A stretch of DNA of 62,628 nt. It comes from Mycolicibacterium xanthum. GTDB taxonomy: Bacteria > Actinomycetota > Actinomycetes > Mycobacteriales > Mycobacteriaceae. The stretch is from NCBI RefSeq assembly GCF_019710635.1, contig NZ_JAIFZS010000023.1, positions 1 to 62,628 on the forward strand, in the 5' to 3' direction. Both the position numbers and the translations under genes were made by a program. Below the pieces are notes generated by a model, which was not told where the DNA came from, did no database searches, and saw only the letters and a list, made by a program, of their open reading frames with translations. This document shows, in pieces, positions 36,232-45,656 of the stretch. The stretch's first letter is position 1; each line of letters begins with the position of its first letter.

Positions 36232-36924
36232 ATGCTCGATATGTGCGAGGTCACCAAGGGCTACCGCGTTGGCGGTCAAAACGTACGCGCGCTCGACGGT
36301 GTCACGCTGACCCTGACCGGTGGAGAGTTCGTCTCGGTCGTCGGCCCGTCGGGCGCGGGCAAAAGCACCCTGCTCCACCTGATCGGAGCGCTGGACAGAC
36401 CCGATTCCGGTTCAATCCGGTTTCAGGGCGAGGAGATCGGCGATCTCGACGACGAACAACAGTCGGAGTTCCGCCGCCACAGTGTCGGGTTCGTCTTCCA
36501 GTTCTTCAATCTGCTGCCGACGATGACCGCCTGGGAGAACGTCGCCGTGCCCAAGCTGCTCGACGGGTCGAGAATGTCGAAGGCCAAACCCCGGGCGATG
36601 GATCTGCTCGACCGGGTCGGGCTCGGCGATCGCGCCGAACACCGGCCTTCGGAACTCTCGGGCGGGCAGATGCAGCGGGTGGCGGTGGCACGGGCACTGA
36701 TGATGGACCCGCCACTGATTCTCGCCGACGAGCCGACCGGCAACCTCGACACGAAGACCGGCACAGCCATCATGGCGCTGCTGACCGACGTCGCCCATCA
36801 GCAGGACCGCTCGGTCGTGATGGTGACCCACAATCTGGAGGCCGCGTCGTCGACGGACCGGGTGATCACCCTCCAGGACGGCCGTCTGGGAGCCGACACC
36901 CGCGCCGGTGGAGAGTACGCGTGA
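36232..36924 (+). CDS. MacB/LolD-type ABC transporter ATP-binding protein
   Basis: A 230-residue ATPase with Walker A (GPSGAGKST), Q-loop ([10 protein letters not shown]), signature ([15 protein letters not shown]), Walker B ([12 protein letters not shown]) and switch His (MVTHN). This combination is typical of the MacB/LolD/FtsE group that drives FtsX-like permeases. It should power export of the cluster product or lipid extraction by the next gene. ATG 36232 sits behind a strong AAGGAGGTG ribosome site, 47 bp after the PKS stop. Its own stop overlaps the permease start (GTGA at 36921). Confidence 0.95.
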   Translation: MLDMCEVTKGYRVGGQNVRALDGVTLTLTGGEFVSVVGPSGAGKSTLLHLIGALDRPDSGSIRFQGEEIGDLDDEQQSEFRRHSVGFVFQFFNLLPTMTAWENVAVPKLLDGSRMSKAKPRAMDLLDRVGLGDRAEHRPSELSGGQMQRVAVARALMMDPPLILADEPTGNLDTKTGTAIMALLTDVAHQQDRSVVMVTHNLEAASSTDRVITLQDGRLGADTRAGGEYA

Positions 36925-39404
36925 TCCTCGACCGGCTTCGGCTGTTCAACCTCCGGGAGCTCAGGCGCCATCCCGGCCGTACCGCGATGTCCCTTGCGGT
37001 GGTTGCTATCTCGGCGACACTGCTGGTCGCCGTGTTCGGGATCGCAGGTTCGATCACCGGGTCCTCTGACCGGTTGGTGGCGGGCATCGGGGGAAACGCC
37101 AGCCTCGAGGTCTCCGGCGTCACCGACACCGGATTCCCCGACGACATCCAACGGGCCGTCGCCGCAGTGCCCGGCGTTGCCGCGGCGGTGCCGATGCTGC
37201 GGACCTCGGTCGGCAAACCGTCCGAACGCGTCGTGGTACTCGGCGTCGACCGCACCATCGAGGCGATGCTCAGCGATCTGCAACGCGCAGTACGGGATCA
37301 GATCGGTCCACTGCTCGAGGAGCCCAACAGGGTCGCCGTGGGGGCCGGCACGGGCCGTGCCGAGAACGACACGTTCCCACTGGGGAACGGACGGGTCACC
37401 GCCGCCGCCGTCATCACCGGCGCCGACGCCGAACGGATCAACGGCGCGAACTTCGTCGTGGGTCCCCTACCGTTGATCCAACGCCTGATGGGGCGGGAGG
37501 GGATGCTCGATTCCGTGCTGGTGGTCGCCGCACCGGATACCGACCTCGGTGCCCTGCGCGCCGATATCACCGAGGCGGTGGGCGGACGGGCCGTCGTCAC
37601 CGAACCGACCTTCCGGTCCGTGCAGTCCGGGGGCGCCGTCGCGGTGATGAGGGCACTCATGTTGTCGGCCGCTTCGTGCGCGCTCGTCGTCGCCGGCTTC
37701 CTGGTCTTCAACGCGATGAGCATGGCGATCACACAGCGCCGCCCGGTGATCTCGCTGCTGCGCGCCATCGGGGCCAGGAAAAGACAGATCGTGGGCGACC
37801 TGCTGCTGGAGTCCGCGCTGGTCGGCCTCGTCGGCGGACTTCTCGGATCGGCACTGGGCGTGTTCATCGGCAAGCAGGCCATCGGCTCGCTGCCCGCAGC
37901 CCTGTTGCAGGGCTACGAGACCCGCACCGAATTCATCCTGCCCGGGTACGCGATCCCTGTCGGTGTGACGGCGTGCGTTGCGGTCAGCGTCGCGGCCGCG
38001 GCGCTGGCGGCGCGCCAGGTGTACAAGGTCGAACCCGTCGAGGCGCTGGCGCCCGTCGGGGCGTCGGCGGTCGATGCCGTCGGCGTTCCCGCCCGGGTGG
38101 TCGCGGGGATCCTCGGCGTCGGCCTGATCGCGACGGCCGCTGTGGTCGCCTCTGCCGACCTGGGCAGGCTCTCGGTGGCGTCGATCGGACTCGCGGCGTT
38201 CGGCGACATCGCCGTGTGTTTCGCTTTCGCCGCAGCCATCGTCGCCGCGGCCGCGGCCGTTGCACGACGGTTCGGTGCGCCCGGCGCTCTTGCTGCGGCG
38301 ACGATCGAGCGAGCGCCACGCCGGGTGTGGGCGACCCTGATGACGGTGCTGATCGCGGTGTCGATCACCGTGCAGAGCACCGGTTCCAACGCCAACGCCA
38401 TCGACTCGACAGACGCCAGTTTCGCCTCGCTGGGTGACGTTGACATCTACGTGAGTTCCGCCGGCCCGGGGGTCTACCCGACAGCGCCCATTCTGCCTCC
38501 ACAGACCGAATCCGCGATCCGCTCGACCCCCGGCGTCGCCGACGTCACCCCGGGACAGATGGCGTATGCGACGGTGGGCAACAACCGCATCATCATTCAG
38601 GGGCTCGCCCCGGGCACCGTGGCTCCGCCGTCGACCGCGATGAGTCAGGCTGTGCGAGAGGAGGTCCTGTCCGGAAACGGGGTCGTCGTCTCCCGCGACA
38701 TCGCCCGCACCCTCGGAGTGCGGGCCGGTGACGAGTTGAGCCTGCCCACCCCCACCGGTGTGCACGACGTCCGTGTCCTCGAGGTCGTGCCGTTCTTTTC
38801 GCTTCTCGGCGGCGTGCTGTCGATGAGCCTGGCCCAGCTGCGGGACTGGTTCGACCGTCCGGGCTCGACGATCCTCGCCATCACCCTGGCACCCGGCGCC
38901 GACCCTGCCGAGGTCGAACCGGCGATACGCGCCAAGATGCCGCCCGATGTCCAGGTCTACACCGGAAGCGACGCGGCCACGGCGGTCGGCGCATCGATGT
39001 CCCAGGGCGTCGCACTCATCGCCGTCATGGCGTGGATCGTGGTCTTTGTCGCCAGCGTCGCACTGCTCAACACACTGATGTTGTCGGTGCTGGAGCGACG
39101 CCGCGAACTCGGCGTTCTGCGTGCGATGGGTTCGTCACGCGGGTTCGCGTTGCGCACCGTCCTAGCGGAGGCCGCGGGCATCGGCGTCGTGGGCGCGGCC
39201 ATCGGAGCGGCATTCGGCGCCGTCAACCAATACCTCAACGCGGCGGCGCTGACGAATGTGCTGAGCATCGACGTCATCTACCAGCCCAGTGTGCTTGCAT
39301 TGGTGTTCGCCGGCGCCGCATTCGGTTTGACCCTGCTGGGAGCGATTCCCCCGGCGGTTCGCGCCGCCCGCCTTGACATCGTCGAAGCCGTGGCGGTCGA
39401 CTAG
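36921..39404 (+). CDS. FtsX/MacB-like ABC permease (two FtsX domains)
   Basis: An 827-residue membrane protein starting at GTG 36921. A first helix near residues 20-45 precedes a large extracytoplasmic domain. A block of hydrophobic helices (about 245-420) with the FtsX-like ISLLRAIGARKRQIVGDLL motif follows. A second repeat has its own extracytoplasmic domain and ends with LGVLRAMGSSRGFALRTVLAEAAG plus closing helices. The duplicated layout is usual for actinobacterial macrolide/lipid exporters. It probably acts with the preceding ATPase to export the cluster's lipopeptide-polyketide. A longer open frame begins upstream in this frame but overlaps the ATPase gene and is not coding. Confidence 0.9.
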   Translation: MILDRLRLFNLRELRRHPGRTAMSLAVVAISATLLVAVFGIAGSITGSSDRLVAGIGGNASLEVSGVTDTGFPDDIQRAVAAVPGVAAAVPMLRTSVGKPSERVVVLGVDRTIEAMLSDLQRAVRDQIGPLLEEPNRVAVGAGTGRAENDTFPLGNGRVTAAAVITGADAERINGANFVVGPLPLIQRLMGREGMLDSVLVVAAPDTDLGALRADITEAVGGRAVVTEPTFRSVQSGGAVAVMRALMLSAASCALVVAGFLVFNAMSMAITQRRPVISLLRAIGARKRQIVGDLLLESALVGLVGGLLGSALGVFIGKQAIGSLPAALLQGYETRTEFILPGYAIPVGVTACVAVSVAAAALAARQVYKVEPVEALAPVGASAVDAVGVPARVVAGILGVGLIATAAVVASADLGRLSVASIGLAAFGDIAVCFAFAAAIVAAAAAVARRFGAPGALAAATIERAPRRVWATLMTVLIAVSITVQSTGSNANAIDSTDASFASLGDVDIYVSSAGPGVYPTAPILPPQTESAIRSTPGVADVTPGQMAYATVGNNRIIIQGLAPGTVAPPSTAMSQAVREEVLSGNGVVVSRDIARTLGVRAGDELSLPTPTGVHDVRVLEVVPFFSLLGGVLSMSLAQLRDWFDRPGSTILAITLAPGADPAEVEPAIRAKMPPDVQVYTGSDAATAVGASMSQGVALIAVMAWIVVFVASVALLNTLMLSVLERRRELGVLRAMGSSRGFALRTVLAEAAGIGVVGAAIGAAFGAVNQYLNAAALTNVLSIDVIYQPSVLALVFAGAAFGLTLLGAIPPAVRAARLDIVEAVAVD

Positions 39405-39411
39405 GGTGACG

Positions 39412-40617
39412 ATGAAGCGCCGCAACGACGTGGGGACCGGCCGGTTCTTCAGAGATCAGACCTATCACCATGCACTGCTTCGCGCATTGAACCAGGTGGT
39501 CACACACGGCGCCGACATCTCGGAGGTCCTGCAGGCGTCAACGCACATGCGATCCGGCGACGAGCAGAACTGGTACGCACAGTGGAGTGCGCTCGCCGAA
39601 CGAAATGTGCTCCGCGCCGAAGCCGTTCACAACGCCAGGAGCCGCGGTGAGGCGCTGCTGCGAGCACACACCTACTACACGAGGGCCCAATTCTTTCTGC
39701 CGCCAACCGATCCCAAGCGTCCCGCGGCCTACCGGCGGTGCCGTGACCTCTTCTACGCCGCCCTGCAGACCCTGGGCACCGGCTACGAACGGATCGCCGT
39801 TCCGTATCTCGAGAACCATCTCGACGCCGTCTACTATCCCGCCCCTCACCCGGCGAGCGAGGTGTTGATCGTCTTCCACGGCGGTTACGACACGATAGTC
39901 GAAGAGTTGTACTTCTTCCTTGCTGCCGAGGCGAACTCGCGTGGTTTCTCGGTCCTGACCTTCGACGGACCCGGCCAGGGACAGCCGCTACGCGATCAGG
40001 GTCTGCGCTTCACCCACGAATGGGAGAAGCCCACTTCGGCGGTCCTCGACGCGTTCACCGCAGCCCACGGCCCACCGGAGAAGGTCGTCCTGGTCGGCCT
40101 GAGCTTAGGCGGCTGCCTGGCTCCCCGCGCAGCCGCGTTCGAGCCGAGAATCGATGGCGTCGTCTCCTACGGTGTGCTCTTCGACATGCACTCCGCCCTC
40201 TTGGACAGGACCCCGTCGATATTGCGAATGCTTCGACGACTCGGTTGCGACGGACTCGTCGACGCCCTGGCGCGCCGCGGCGCTGCCTTCGATCCCGGGG
40301 TGAGGTGGGGTCTTGCGAACGCGGAATGGACGCTGGGCAGCGTCGGACTGTCCGGAATGCTCGACGCCGCAAAGTCGTACACGCTGTCGGATGTTGCCGA
40401 GCGCATCCACCAGGACGTGCTGATCCTGGCCGGCACCGAGGACCAGTTCATCCCGCTCGGCCAGGTCGAGCGCTACCGGGAGTCGCTGATCAACGCTCGA
40501 AGCGTGACGACACGCGTCTACGACCGGGCGTCCGGCGGTCAGGAGCACTCCCAGCTCGGTGCTCCCACGCTGTGGCAGGCCGACTTCTTCGACTGGGTCG
40601 CCGAGAAGTTCGGCTAG
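39412..40617 (+). CDS. Alpha/beta hydrolase (FrsA/Ayg1-like), candidate product-release enzyme
   Basis: A 401-residue hydrolase. An N-terminal helical region (about 1-130) precedes the alpha/beta core. The nucleophile elbow is GLSLGG, the acid is likely Asp in LAGTEDQFIP, and the His lies in GGQEHSQLG near the C-terminus. The GGYDTIVEELYFFL and FDGPGQGQPLRDQGL segments resemble FrsA-like and Ayg1-like hydrolases, some of which shorten or release polyketides. Because neither megasynthase ends in a thioesterase, this last gene of the operon is a good candidate for off-loading. ATG 39412 lies 7 bp after the permease stop; GTG 39406 is an alternative. Confidence 0.85.
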   Translation: MKRRNDVGTGRFFRDQTYHHALLRALNQVVTHGADISEVLQASTHMRSGDEQNWYAQWSALAERNVLRAEAVHNARSRGEALLRAHTYYTRAQFFLPPTDPKRPAAYRRCRDLFYAALQTLGTGYERIAVPYLENHLDAVYYPAPHPASEVLIVFHGGYDTIVEELYFFLAAEANSRGFSVLTFDGPGQGQPLRDQGLRFTHEWEKPTSAVLDAFTAAHGPPEKVVLVGLSLGGCLAPRAAAFEPRIDGVVSYGVLFDMHSALLDRTPSILRMLRRLGCDGLVDALARRGAAFDPGVRWGLANAEWTLGSVGLSGMLDAAKSYTLSDVAERIHQDVLILAGTEDQFIPLGQVERYRESLINARSVTTRVYDRASGGQEHSQLGAPTLWQADFFDWVAEKFG

Positions 40618-40753
40618 CCCGGCGGTGAGTTCGCTCGGCACCCACGCCCGCAGACTGCCGCCAGGCGACCCCGACACACTCATCGTGGCGTTCCCGCACA
40701 GGGAGGGGTTCCCTGCCGGGTCGGGTACGCGGTCGCGGTGTTGTGGCTGTGGC

Positions 40754-41011
40754 TTACCGGGTTTTCGTAGCTGTCGGGGGCGGCAGTTTATGCTCACAGT
40801 AGGCACCACCGTGAACAGCGCACATCTCATCGAACCAGTCGTTTTGTCGATGGTCAGCCCTCTCCCATCCCACGACCAGGTAGATGTACCCGGCCAAGAG
40901 TGCCGCGGTGACGATGAACATGAACCAAAAGATCATGGGCCATCGCCGGTGGGGCAGTCTCGACAGATTCTGGGGCATTGCGGGCATCCGTATCCAAGCC
41001 GTTGCGACCAT
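40754..41011 (-). CDS. Small membrane-anchored hypothetical protein
   Basis: An 85-residue frame on the minus strand. It has one strong membrane segment (about residues 25-48, IFWFMFIVTAALLAGYIYLVV). A short polar tail with two Cys (MCAVHGGAYC) follows. No family is recognised. It converges with the operon ending at 40617. The start is uncertain: ATG 41011 opens the frame, with ATGs at later codons also possible, and no clear ribosome site. The membrane segment gives some support that it is real, but it could be a chance frame. Confidence 0.45.
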   Translation of the reverse strand: MVATAWIRMPAMPQNLSRLPHRRWPMIFWFMFIVTAALLAGYIYLVVGWERADHRQNDWFDEMCAVHGGAYCEHKLPPPTATKTR

Positions 41012-41103
41012 CTAGTCTTATCAGAGGAAAGTTATCGTTGCCGCCGACCTGAGCGCCAACGTGTTGGCAGCCCTGGCGGCAGCGGGCGCCGAATATGGCT
41101 CGG

Positions 41104-41286
41104 CGATTGTCTCAAGTGTTCGCCGAAGAAGGCCAGACGCCGCTGCCGGGCATCCTCGGCTCCAGGTTCCGCGTAGGCCATTCTGGCGATGTTTTGAATG
41201 ACCTTCGAGGGTTCCTGGGTTCCCAAGTCATTCATGAAGCAATGTCCAACGTTGGGACACTCCTTGACGCTTGCGGCGTCGGTTGA
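41104..41286 (-). pseudogene. Dienelactone hydrolase family C-terminal fragment
   Basis: The minus strand reads VKECPNVGHCFMNDLG, VIQNIARMAYAEPGAEDA and LAFFGEHLRQ. This is the C-terminal end of the dienelactone hydrolase family, including the catalytic His region (GH-x-FMND). No N-terminal two thirds, nucleophile or start is found upstream, where the MmpL gene's leader begins. It is a gene remnant lying exactly between the PKS-NRPS operon and the dialkylresorcinol-type operon. Confidence 0.72.
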
Positions 41287-41424
41287 ACCGGACGGGCACG
41301 GGCTACTCCCAGCCGCCGGGCGACAGGTATTTCGCGTAGTGCGTGGGAGTAATGGCCCGCGGGACGATCGCCGGAGGGCGCATAGACTGTAGCAACCAGT
41401 GAGAAAGACCGACGGGGGCGTGAC

Positions 41425-43674
41425 GTGCTGCTGGCAGTCACCCGAATCGCCATCCATGCACCACGGCAGATCATCGCCGTCGCGCTGCTCGTAATGGTCG
41501 GCGCGGCGATCGTCGGCATCCCGGTGACCAAGAGTCTGTCGGGCGGCGGCATGCGCGATCCGACATCGGAGTCGTCTCAGACCGCAAAATTGCTGTCCGA
41601 CAGTTTCGGCCAGGGCGACATGACGATGGTGGTCAGCGTTACATCGAATGACGGGGTCGAGAGTCCCGCGGTTCGAGCGGTCGGCACCGACATCGTCCGA
41701 CAGCTGCAGAACTCCCCGTACGTCAGCCAGGTGACGTCCGCATGGACCGCCCCTTCCACCGCCCTGATCAGTGAAGACGGCAAGACCGGGCTGATCCTGG
41801 CCGGTATCTCCGGCGACGATAACGAGGCGCCGAGGTACGCCAGAGAACTGACCGACGCACATGTGCATGACCGCGACGGCGTCACGGTGCGGGCCGGCGG
41901 CGAGCCCACGATCTATTGGGAGACCACCGACCAGACGCTGACGGATCTGATGCTCGTCGATTCGCTGGCGCTGCCCCTGAGTTTCCTGGTGCTGGTCTGG
42001 GTGTTCGGCGGTTTGGTCGCGGCCGCGCTGCCGATGGCGGTCGGTGTCTTCGCGATCCTCGGGACGATGGCGGTGCTGCGCCTGATATCGCTCTTGACGG
42101 ATGTTTCGATTTTCGCCTTGAATCTGGCGGTCGCGCTGGGCGTGGCACTGGCGATCGACTACACCCTGCTGATCCTCAGCCGTTATCGAGACGAGATGGC
42201 CACTGGCGCCACCCGGCATGGGGCGCTGGAACGCACCATGACGACCGCGGGCCGCACCGTGTTGTTTTCGGCGATGACGGTGGCGTCGTCCATGGTGCCG
42301 ATGGTGCTGTTCCCGCAATACTTCCTGAAGTCTTTCGCATACGCGGGCGTGGCCGTGGTCATTTTGGCGGCGACCGCGTCGATAGTGGTGACCCCCGCCG
42401 CGATCGCCCTGCTCGGCGAGCGCCTCGACCTGCTGGACATCCACAAGCTGTTACGCCGGATGCTCGGTCGCCCGGCCCCGGAACCCAAGCCGGTGGAGCA
42501 GACGTTCTGGTATCGCATGGCGAAGTTCGTCATGCGCCACGCGGTGCCGATCGGGGTTGCAGTAGTCGCCGGGCTGCTGGTGCTCGGAACGCCTTTCCTC
42601 GGAGTCAAGTGGGGCTTTCCCGACGACCGAATGCTGCCATCCTCGACATCCGCGCGCCAGGTCGGCGATCAGCTGCGCAACGACTTTGCCGTCAACCCGT
42701 TGACCAACATCACGATGGTGATGACCGACGCCGACGGTGTCGGCGTTGCCGACTTCGGCCGCTACGCGGCCGCGCTGTCGAAGGTGCCTGACGTCTCGTC
42801 GGTGTCTTCACCGGGCGGTACCTTCGTCGACGGCCGGCCCGCCGGTCCGCCGACGACACCAGCCGACGTCAGGGACGGCAGCGCGTTCTTGACCGTGACC
42901 AGCACCGCGCCGCTGTTCTCGGACGACTCGGCGGCCCAGCTCGACCGGCTACACGCAGTCTCCACCCCGGCCGGCACAACCGTGCTGTTGGGAGGCGTCG
43001 CGCAGGGCAATCACGACAGCGTGCATGCGATCACCAGTCGCCTGCCCTTGGTGCTCGGGATCATCGCCGGCATCACCCTCATCCTGTTGTTCCTGTTGAC
43101 CGGCAGCGTCGTGCTGCCGGTCAAGGCCGTGTTGCTCAACATCTTGTCGCTGACGGCCGCGTTCGGTGCGCTGGTGTGGGTCTTCCAAGACGGGCATCTC
43201 GGCGCGCTCGGCTCGACGTCAACCGGCACGCTGGAGGTGGACCTGCCGGTATTGTTGTTCTGCATCGTATTTGGACTATCCATGGATTACGAAGTCTTTC
43301 TGATCTCGCGGATCCGTGAGTACTGGCTCGAATCGGACCGCACGTCGGCCGCCAACAGCGAGAGCGTCGCCCTCGGCGTTGCGCGCACCGGCCGGGTGAT
43401 CACCGCGGCCGCGCTGGTGATGTCGATCTCGTTCGCCGCGTTGATGGCAGCGCAGGTGTCCTTCGTGCGAATGATCGGCCTCGGTCTCACGCTGGCGGTG
43501 CTGATGGACGCGACCCTGGTTCGGATGCTGCTCGTGCCTGCCTTCATGCGGGTGGTCGGCCGCCTGAACTGGTGGGCGCCCAAACCGCTTGCCCGGCTCC
43601 ATGACCGGATCGGGCTCAGCGAGCCCGCAAGGCATGGCGCATCCGATGCTTTGCAGCCGCGCGAATCCGCGTAG
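41425..43674 (+). CDS. MmpL-family RND lipid transporter
   Basis: A 749-residue RND transporter. A first helix near residues 15-35 precedes a periplasmic loop with GGGMRDPTSES. A five-helix block contains the proton-relay motif LAIDYTLLILSRYRDE. A second loop and a second block with LSMDYEVFLISRIREY follow. Size and motifs fit the MmpL/YdfJ family, which moves lipids across or within the mycobacterial envelope. It starts at GTG 41425 after a GGGGG-type ribosome site. It converges on the FAAL-PKS-Dar operon, which would supply its probable cargo. A hairpin terminator lies between. Confidence 0.92.
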   Translation: MLLAVTRIAIHAPRQIIAVALLVMVGAAIVGIPVTKSLSGGGMRDPTSESSQTAKLLSDSFGQGDMTMVVSVTSNDGVESPAVRAVGTDIVRQLQNSPYVSQVTSAWTAPSTALISEDGKTGLILAGISGDDNEAPRYARELTDAHVHDRDGVTVRAGGEPTIYWETTDQTLTDLMLVDSLALPLSFLVLVWVFGGLVAAALPMAVGVFAILGTMAVLRLISLLTDVSIFALNLAVALGVALAIDYTLLILSRYRDEMATGATRHGALERTMTTAGRTVLFSAMTVASSMVPMVLFPQYFLKSFAYAGVAVVILAATASIVVTPAAIALLGERLDLLDIHKLLRRMLGRPAPEPKPVEQTFWYRMAKFVMRHAVPIGVAVVAGLLVLGTPFLGVKWGFPDDRMLPSSTSARQVGDQLRNDFAVNPLTNITMVMTDADGVGVADFGRYAAALSKVPDVSSVSSPGGTFVDGRPAGPPTTPADVRDGSAFLTVTSTAPLFSDDSAAQLDRLHAVSTPAGTTVLLGGVAQGNHDSVHAITSRLPLVLGIIAGITLILLFLLTGSVVLPVKAVLLNILSLTAAFGALVWVFQDGHLGALGSTSTGTLEVDLPVLLFCIVFGLSMDYEVFLISRIREYWLESDRTSAANSESVALGVARTGRVITAAALVMSISFAALMAAQVSFVRMIGLGLTLAVLMDATLVRMLLVPAFMRVVGRLNWWAPKPLARLHDRIGLSEPARHGASDALQPRESA

Positions 43675-43802
43675 CGGAGTGCCCCGGCATTGCAGGCCAC
43701 CCCCCCAAGGCATAGGTGATTTCGTCTCCGGCTCAGGGTCAGCCCGTTGTCTCTGGATATCCTGGCGTCGGATTTTGGTCGACGATCCACGCGGGATGCA
43801 TT

Positions 43803-43832
43803 GCGACCCAGCCCGGTATCGGGCTGGGTCGC
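43803..43832. terminator. Bidirectional hairpin terminator
   Basis: A perfect 13-bp inverted repeat (43803-43815 and 43820-43832) with a GTAT loop lies between the convergent MmpL and FAAL genes. It should end transcription from both sides. Confidence 0.82.
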
Positions 43833-43861
43833 CGGCATCGACGAAGGCTGTGGATTCGGCT

Positions 43862-45550
43862 TCAGCTGGTGGTCAGCGGGGTTGGCCTGGCGGTGGCCGC
43901 GCCGGGTGTTTCTTGGAGCAACAGTTCTCGAGCGTCGCTGCGGCGCAGCTTGCCTGAAGCGGTCTTCGGCAAGGTTCCGGCGGGGAACAATCGAACCTCA
44001 CGCGGGGCATATCCAACATGGCGGTTCACCCTCGCGATGATGTCGCGGCTGATACGCAGGCGCACGTCCTGCCGGTCCACGTCATGCACTTCGGCGAGTA
44101 CCGCGAAACCCTCTCGCTCGGCGTCGACACGCAGTGCGATCACACAGCCCGTGCGCACGCCGTCGACCATTTCGGCGGCACGCTCGATGTCATGGGGATA
44201 CAGATTCGTCCCGGCCACCACGATCAGGTCCTTGGTGCGGCCGCACACGTAGATCCGGCCCTCCTCATCGAGGTATCCCAGGTCTCCGGTATCCAACCAG
44301 CCATCTTGCCCGGCGAGCGCAACGACCCCTTCCGCCGTGAGATAGCTGCCGGCGACCGCAGGGCCGCGAAGTTCGATGGCACCGATCTCTCTGGGCCCCC
44401 GCGCCGTTCCGTCACGGACGATGCGCACGTCCATGCCCGCGACCGCTGGTCCGACCGACACGACGTGCTGCGCGTTCGCCGAGTCATCCGTAACCGGCTG
44501 CGCGCAGTGCGCCTCCATGAGGGCCTGCCGGGAGACCGAGTCGACCCTCAGCTGTTCTTGCGAAGTCCCGATCGACACCAGCAGGGTGGCCTCGGCGAGC
44601 CCATAAGCGGGCGTCAATGCACTGGGTCGCAGGCCGAAGCGGGCGCCAACGGTGGCGAAGTTCACCAGATCGCTCTTGTTGATGGGTTCGGCTCCATTCA
44701 CCGCGACCCGCAGCGATGAGAGGTCGATATCGGTGGGTTCGGCCCGCTGCAGGACACGGGCCAGCACGGAGTACGCGAAGTTGGGGCCCGAGGTGATGGT
44801 CGCACGGTGCCTGCTGATCAACTCGGCCCATACGAGTGGTCGGCGCAGGAACTGGTCCGCCGTGACGATGACGGTGTCCATACCGACCTGCATGGGGAAC
44901 TGTACGAAGCCGATCATGCCCATGTCGTGAGAGAGCGGCAGCCAGCTGGCCATCACATCCCGATCGGTGTCGATCTCCAGCCGATCGCGCACTGCGACGC
45001 TGTGCGCGAAGAGATTGGCGTGACTGATCTCGACGGCTTTCGGCACGCCTGTTGACCCGGATGTCAGCTGGCGCAACGCGATATCCCCTTCGTCGGCCTC
45101 GTCGGCGTCGGCGGGCTCGATCGGGTTGGCGCCGCGCAGCGATTCGACCGTGCAAACGGCGATGTCGTGGGCCAGCAGGTGATCCCGCATCAGCAAGAAG
45201 GGCTCCGCGACGACGACAACGTCTGCATGGATCATCAGGATCGCCCGCACGGTGTCGTCCAGCCACACCGCCAGGTCGGTGCGGGGTGTCGGTTGCTGAA
45301 GCATCGTCAGCGCGGCGCGGCGCAGCCACACTGCCTGCGCGAGCGGTGCGACATCCGCTGCATCAGTAGCCAGCACCGCGACCGAGCCGTGGCGGCCGAC
45401 TCCCCTGGCGGCCAGGCCGCCGGCCATCCTTTTGGCTTGGTCGTGGACTTCGCTCCAGCTCAAACGTATGGGATCCGCAATGGTGCCGGCGGTCAGGCCG
45501 TGCGGCGACGATGCCGCAGACCCGAGGATCTCGCGGGTCACGATGCTCAT
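43862..45550 (-). CDS. Stand-alone fatty acyl-AMP ligase (FAAL)
   Basis: A 562-residue adenylating enzyme starting at ATG 45550, eight bases after an AGGAG site. Motifs are LRQLTSGSTGVPKAVEISH, LPLSHDMGMIGF, YGLAEATLLV, LDTGDLGYLDEEG and GTLPKTASGKLRR. The YPHDIERAAE segment is typical of FAALs. Unlike the first FAAL in the island it has no ACP domain. It probably loads a fatty acid onto one of the free ACPs (48593-48853 or 51000-51287) or onto the PKS ACP. It is the last gene of the minus-strand operon, 106 bp after the PKS. Confidence 0.9.
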   Translation of the reverse strand: MSIVTREILGSAASSPHGLTAGTIADPIRLSWSEVHDQAKRMAGGLAARGVGRHGSVAVLATDAADVAPLAQAVWLRRAALTMLQQPTPRTDLAVWLDDTVRAILMIHADVVVVAEPFLLMRDHLLAHDIAVCTVESLRGANPIEPADADEADEGDIALRQLTSGSTGVPKAVEISHANLFAHSVAVRDRLEIDTDRDVMASWLPLSHDMGMIGFVQFPMQVGMDTVIVTADQFLRRPLVWAELISRHRATITSGPNFAYSVLARVLQRAEPTDIDLSSLRVAVNGAEPINKSDLVNFATVGARFGLRPSALTPAYGLAEATLLVSIGTSQEQLRVDSVSRQALMEAHCAQPVTDDSANAQHVVSVGPAVAGMDVRIVRDGTARGPREIGAIELRGPAVAGSYLTAEGVVALAGQDGWLDTGDLGYLDEEGRIYVCGRTKDLIVVAGTNLYPHDIERAAEMVDGVRTGCVIALRVDAEREGFAVLAEVHDVDRQDVRLRISRDIIARVNRHVGYAPREVRLFPAGTLPKTASGKLRRSDARELLLQETPGAATARPTPLTTS

Positions 45551-45656
45551 CGGATCAGCTCCTGCGCGATCTCCGCACCCGGTGCCGCCAGAGCCGGGCG
45601 CAACCGATGACGCTGACCTGCGGTCAGCGTGGTGGAAGCACAGCAATCGGTGGGCG

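Noticed and set aside
36126..36920. Open frame extending the ABC permease upstream by about 265 codons
   Set aside because: It overlaps the end of the PKS gene and the whole ATPase gene in another frame. The GTG at 36921 with GTGA overlap explains the permease start.
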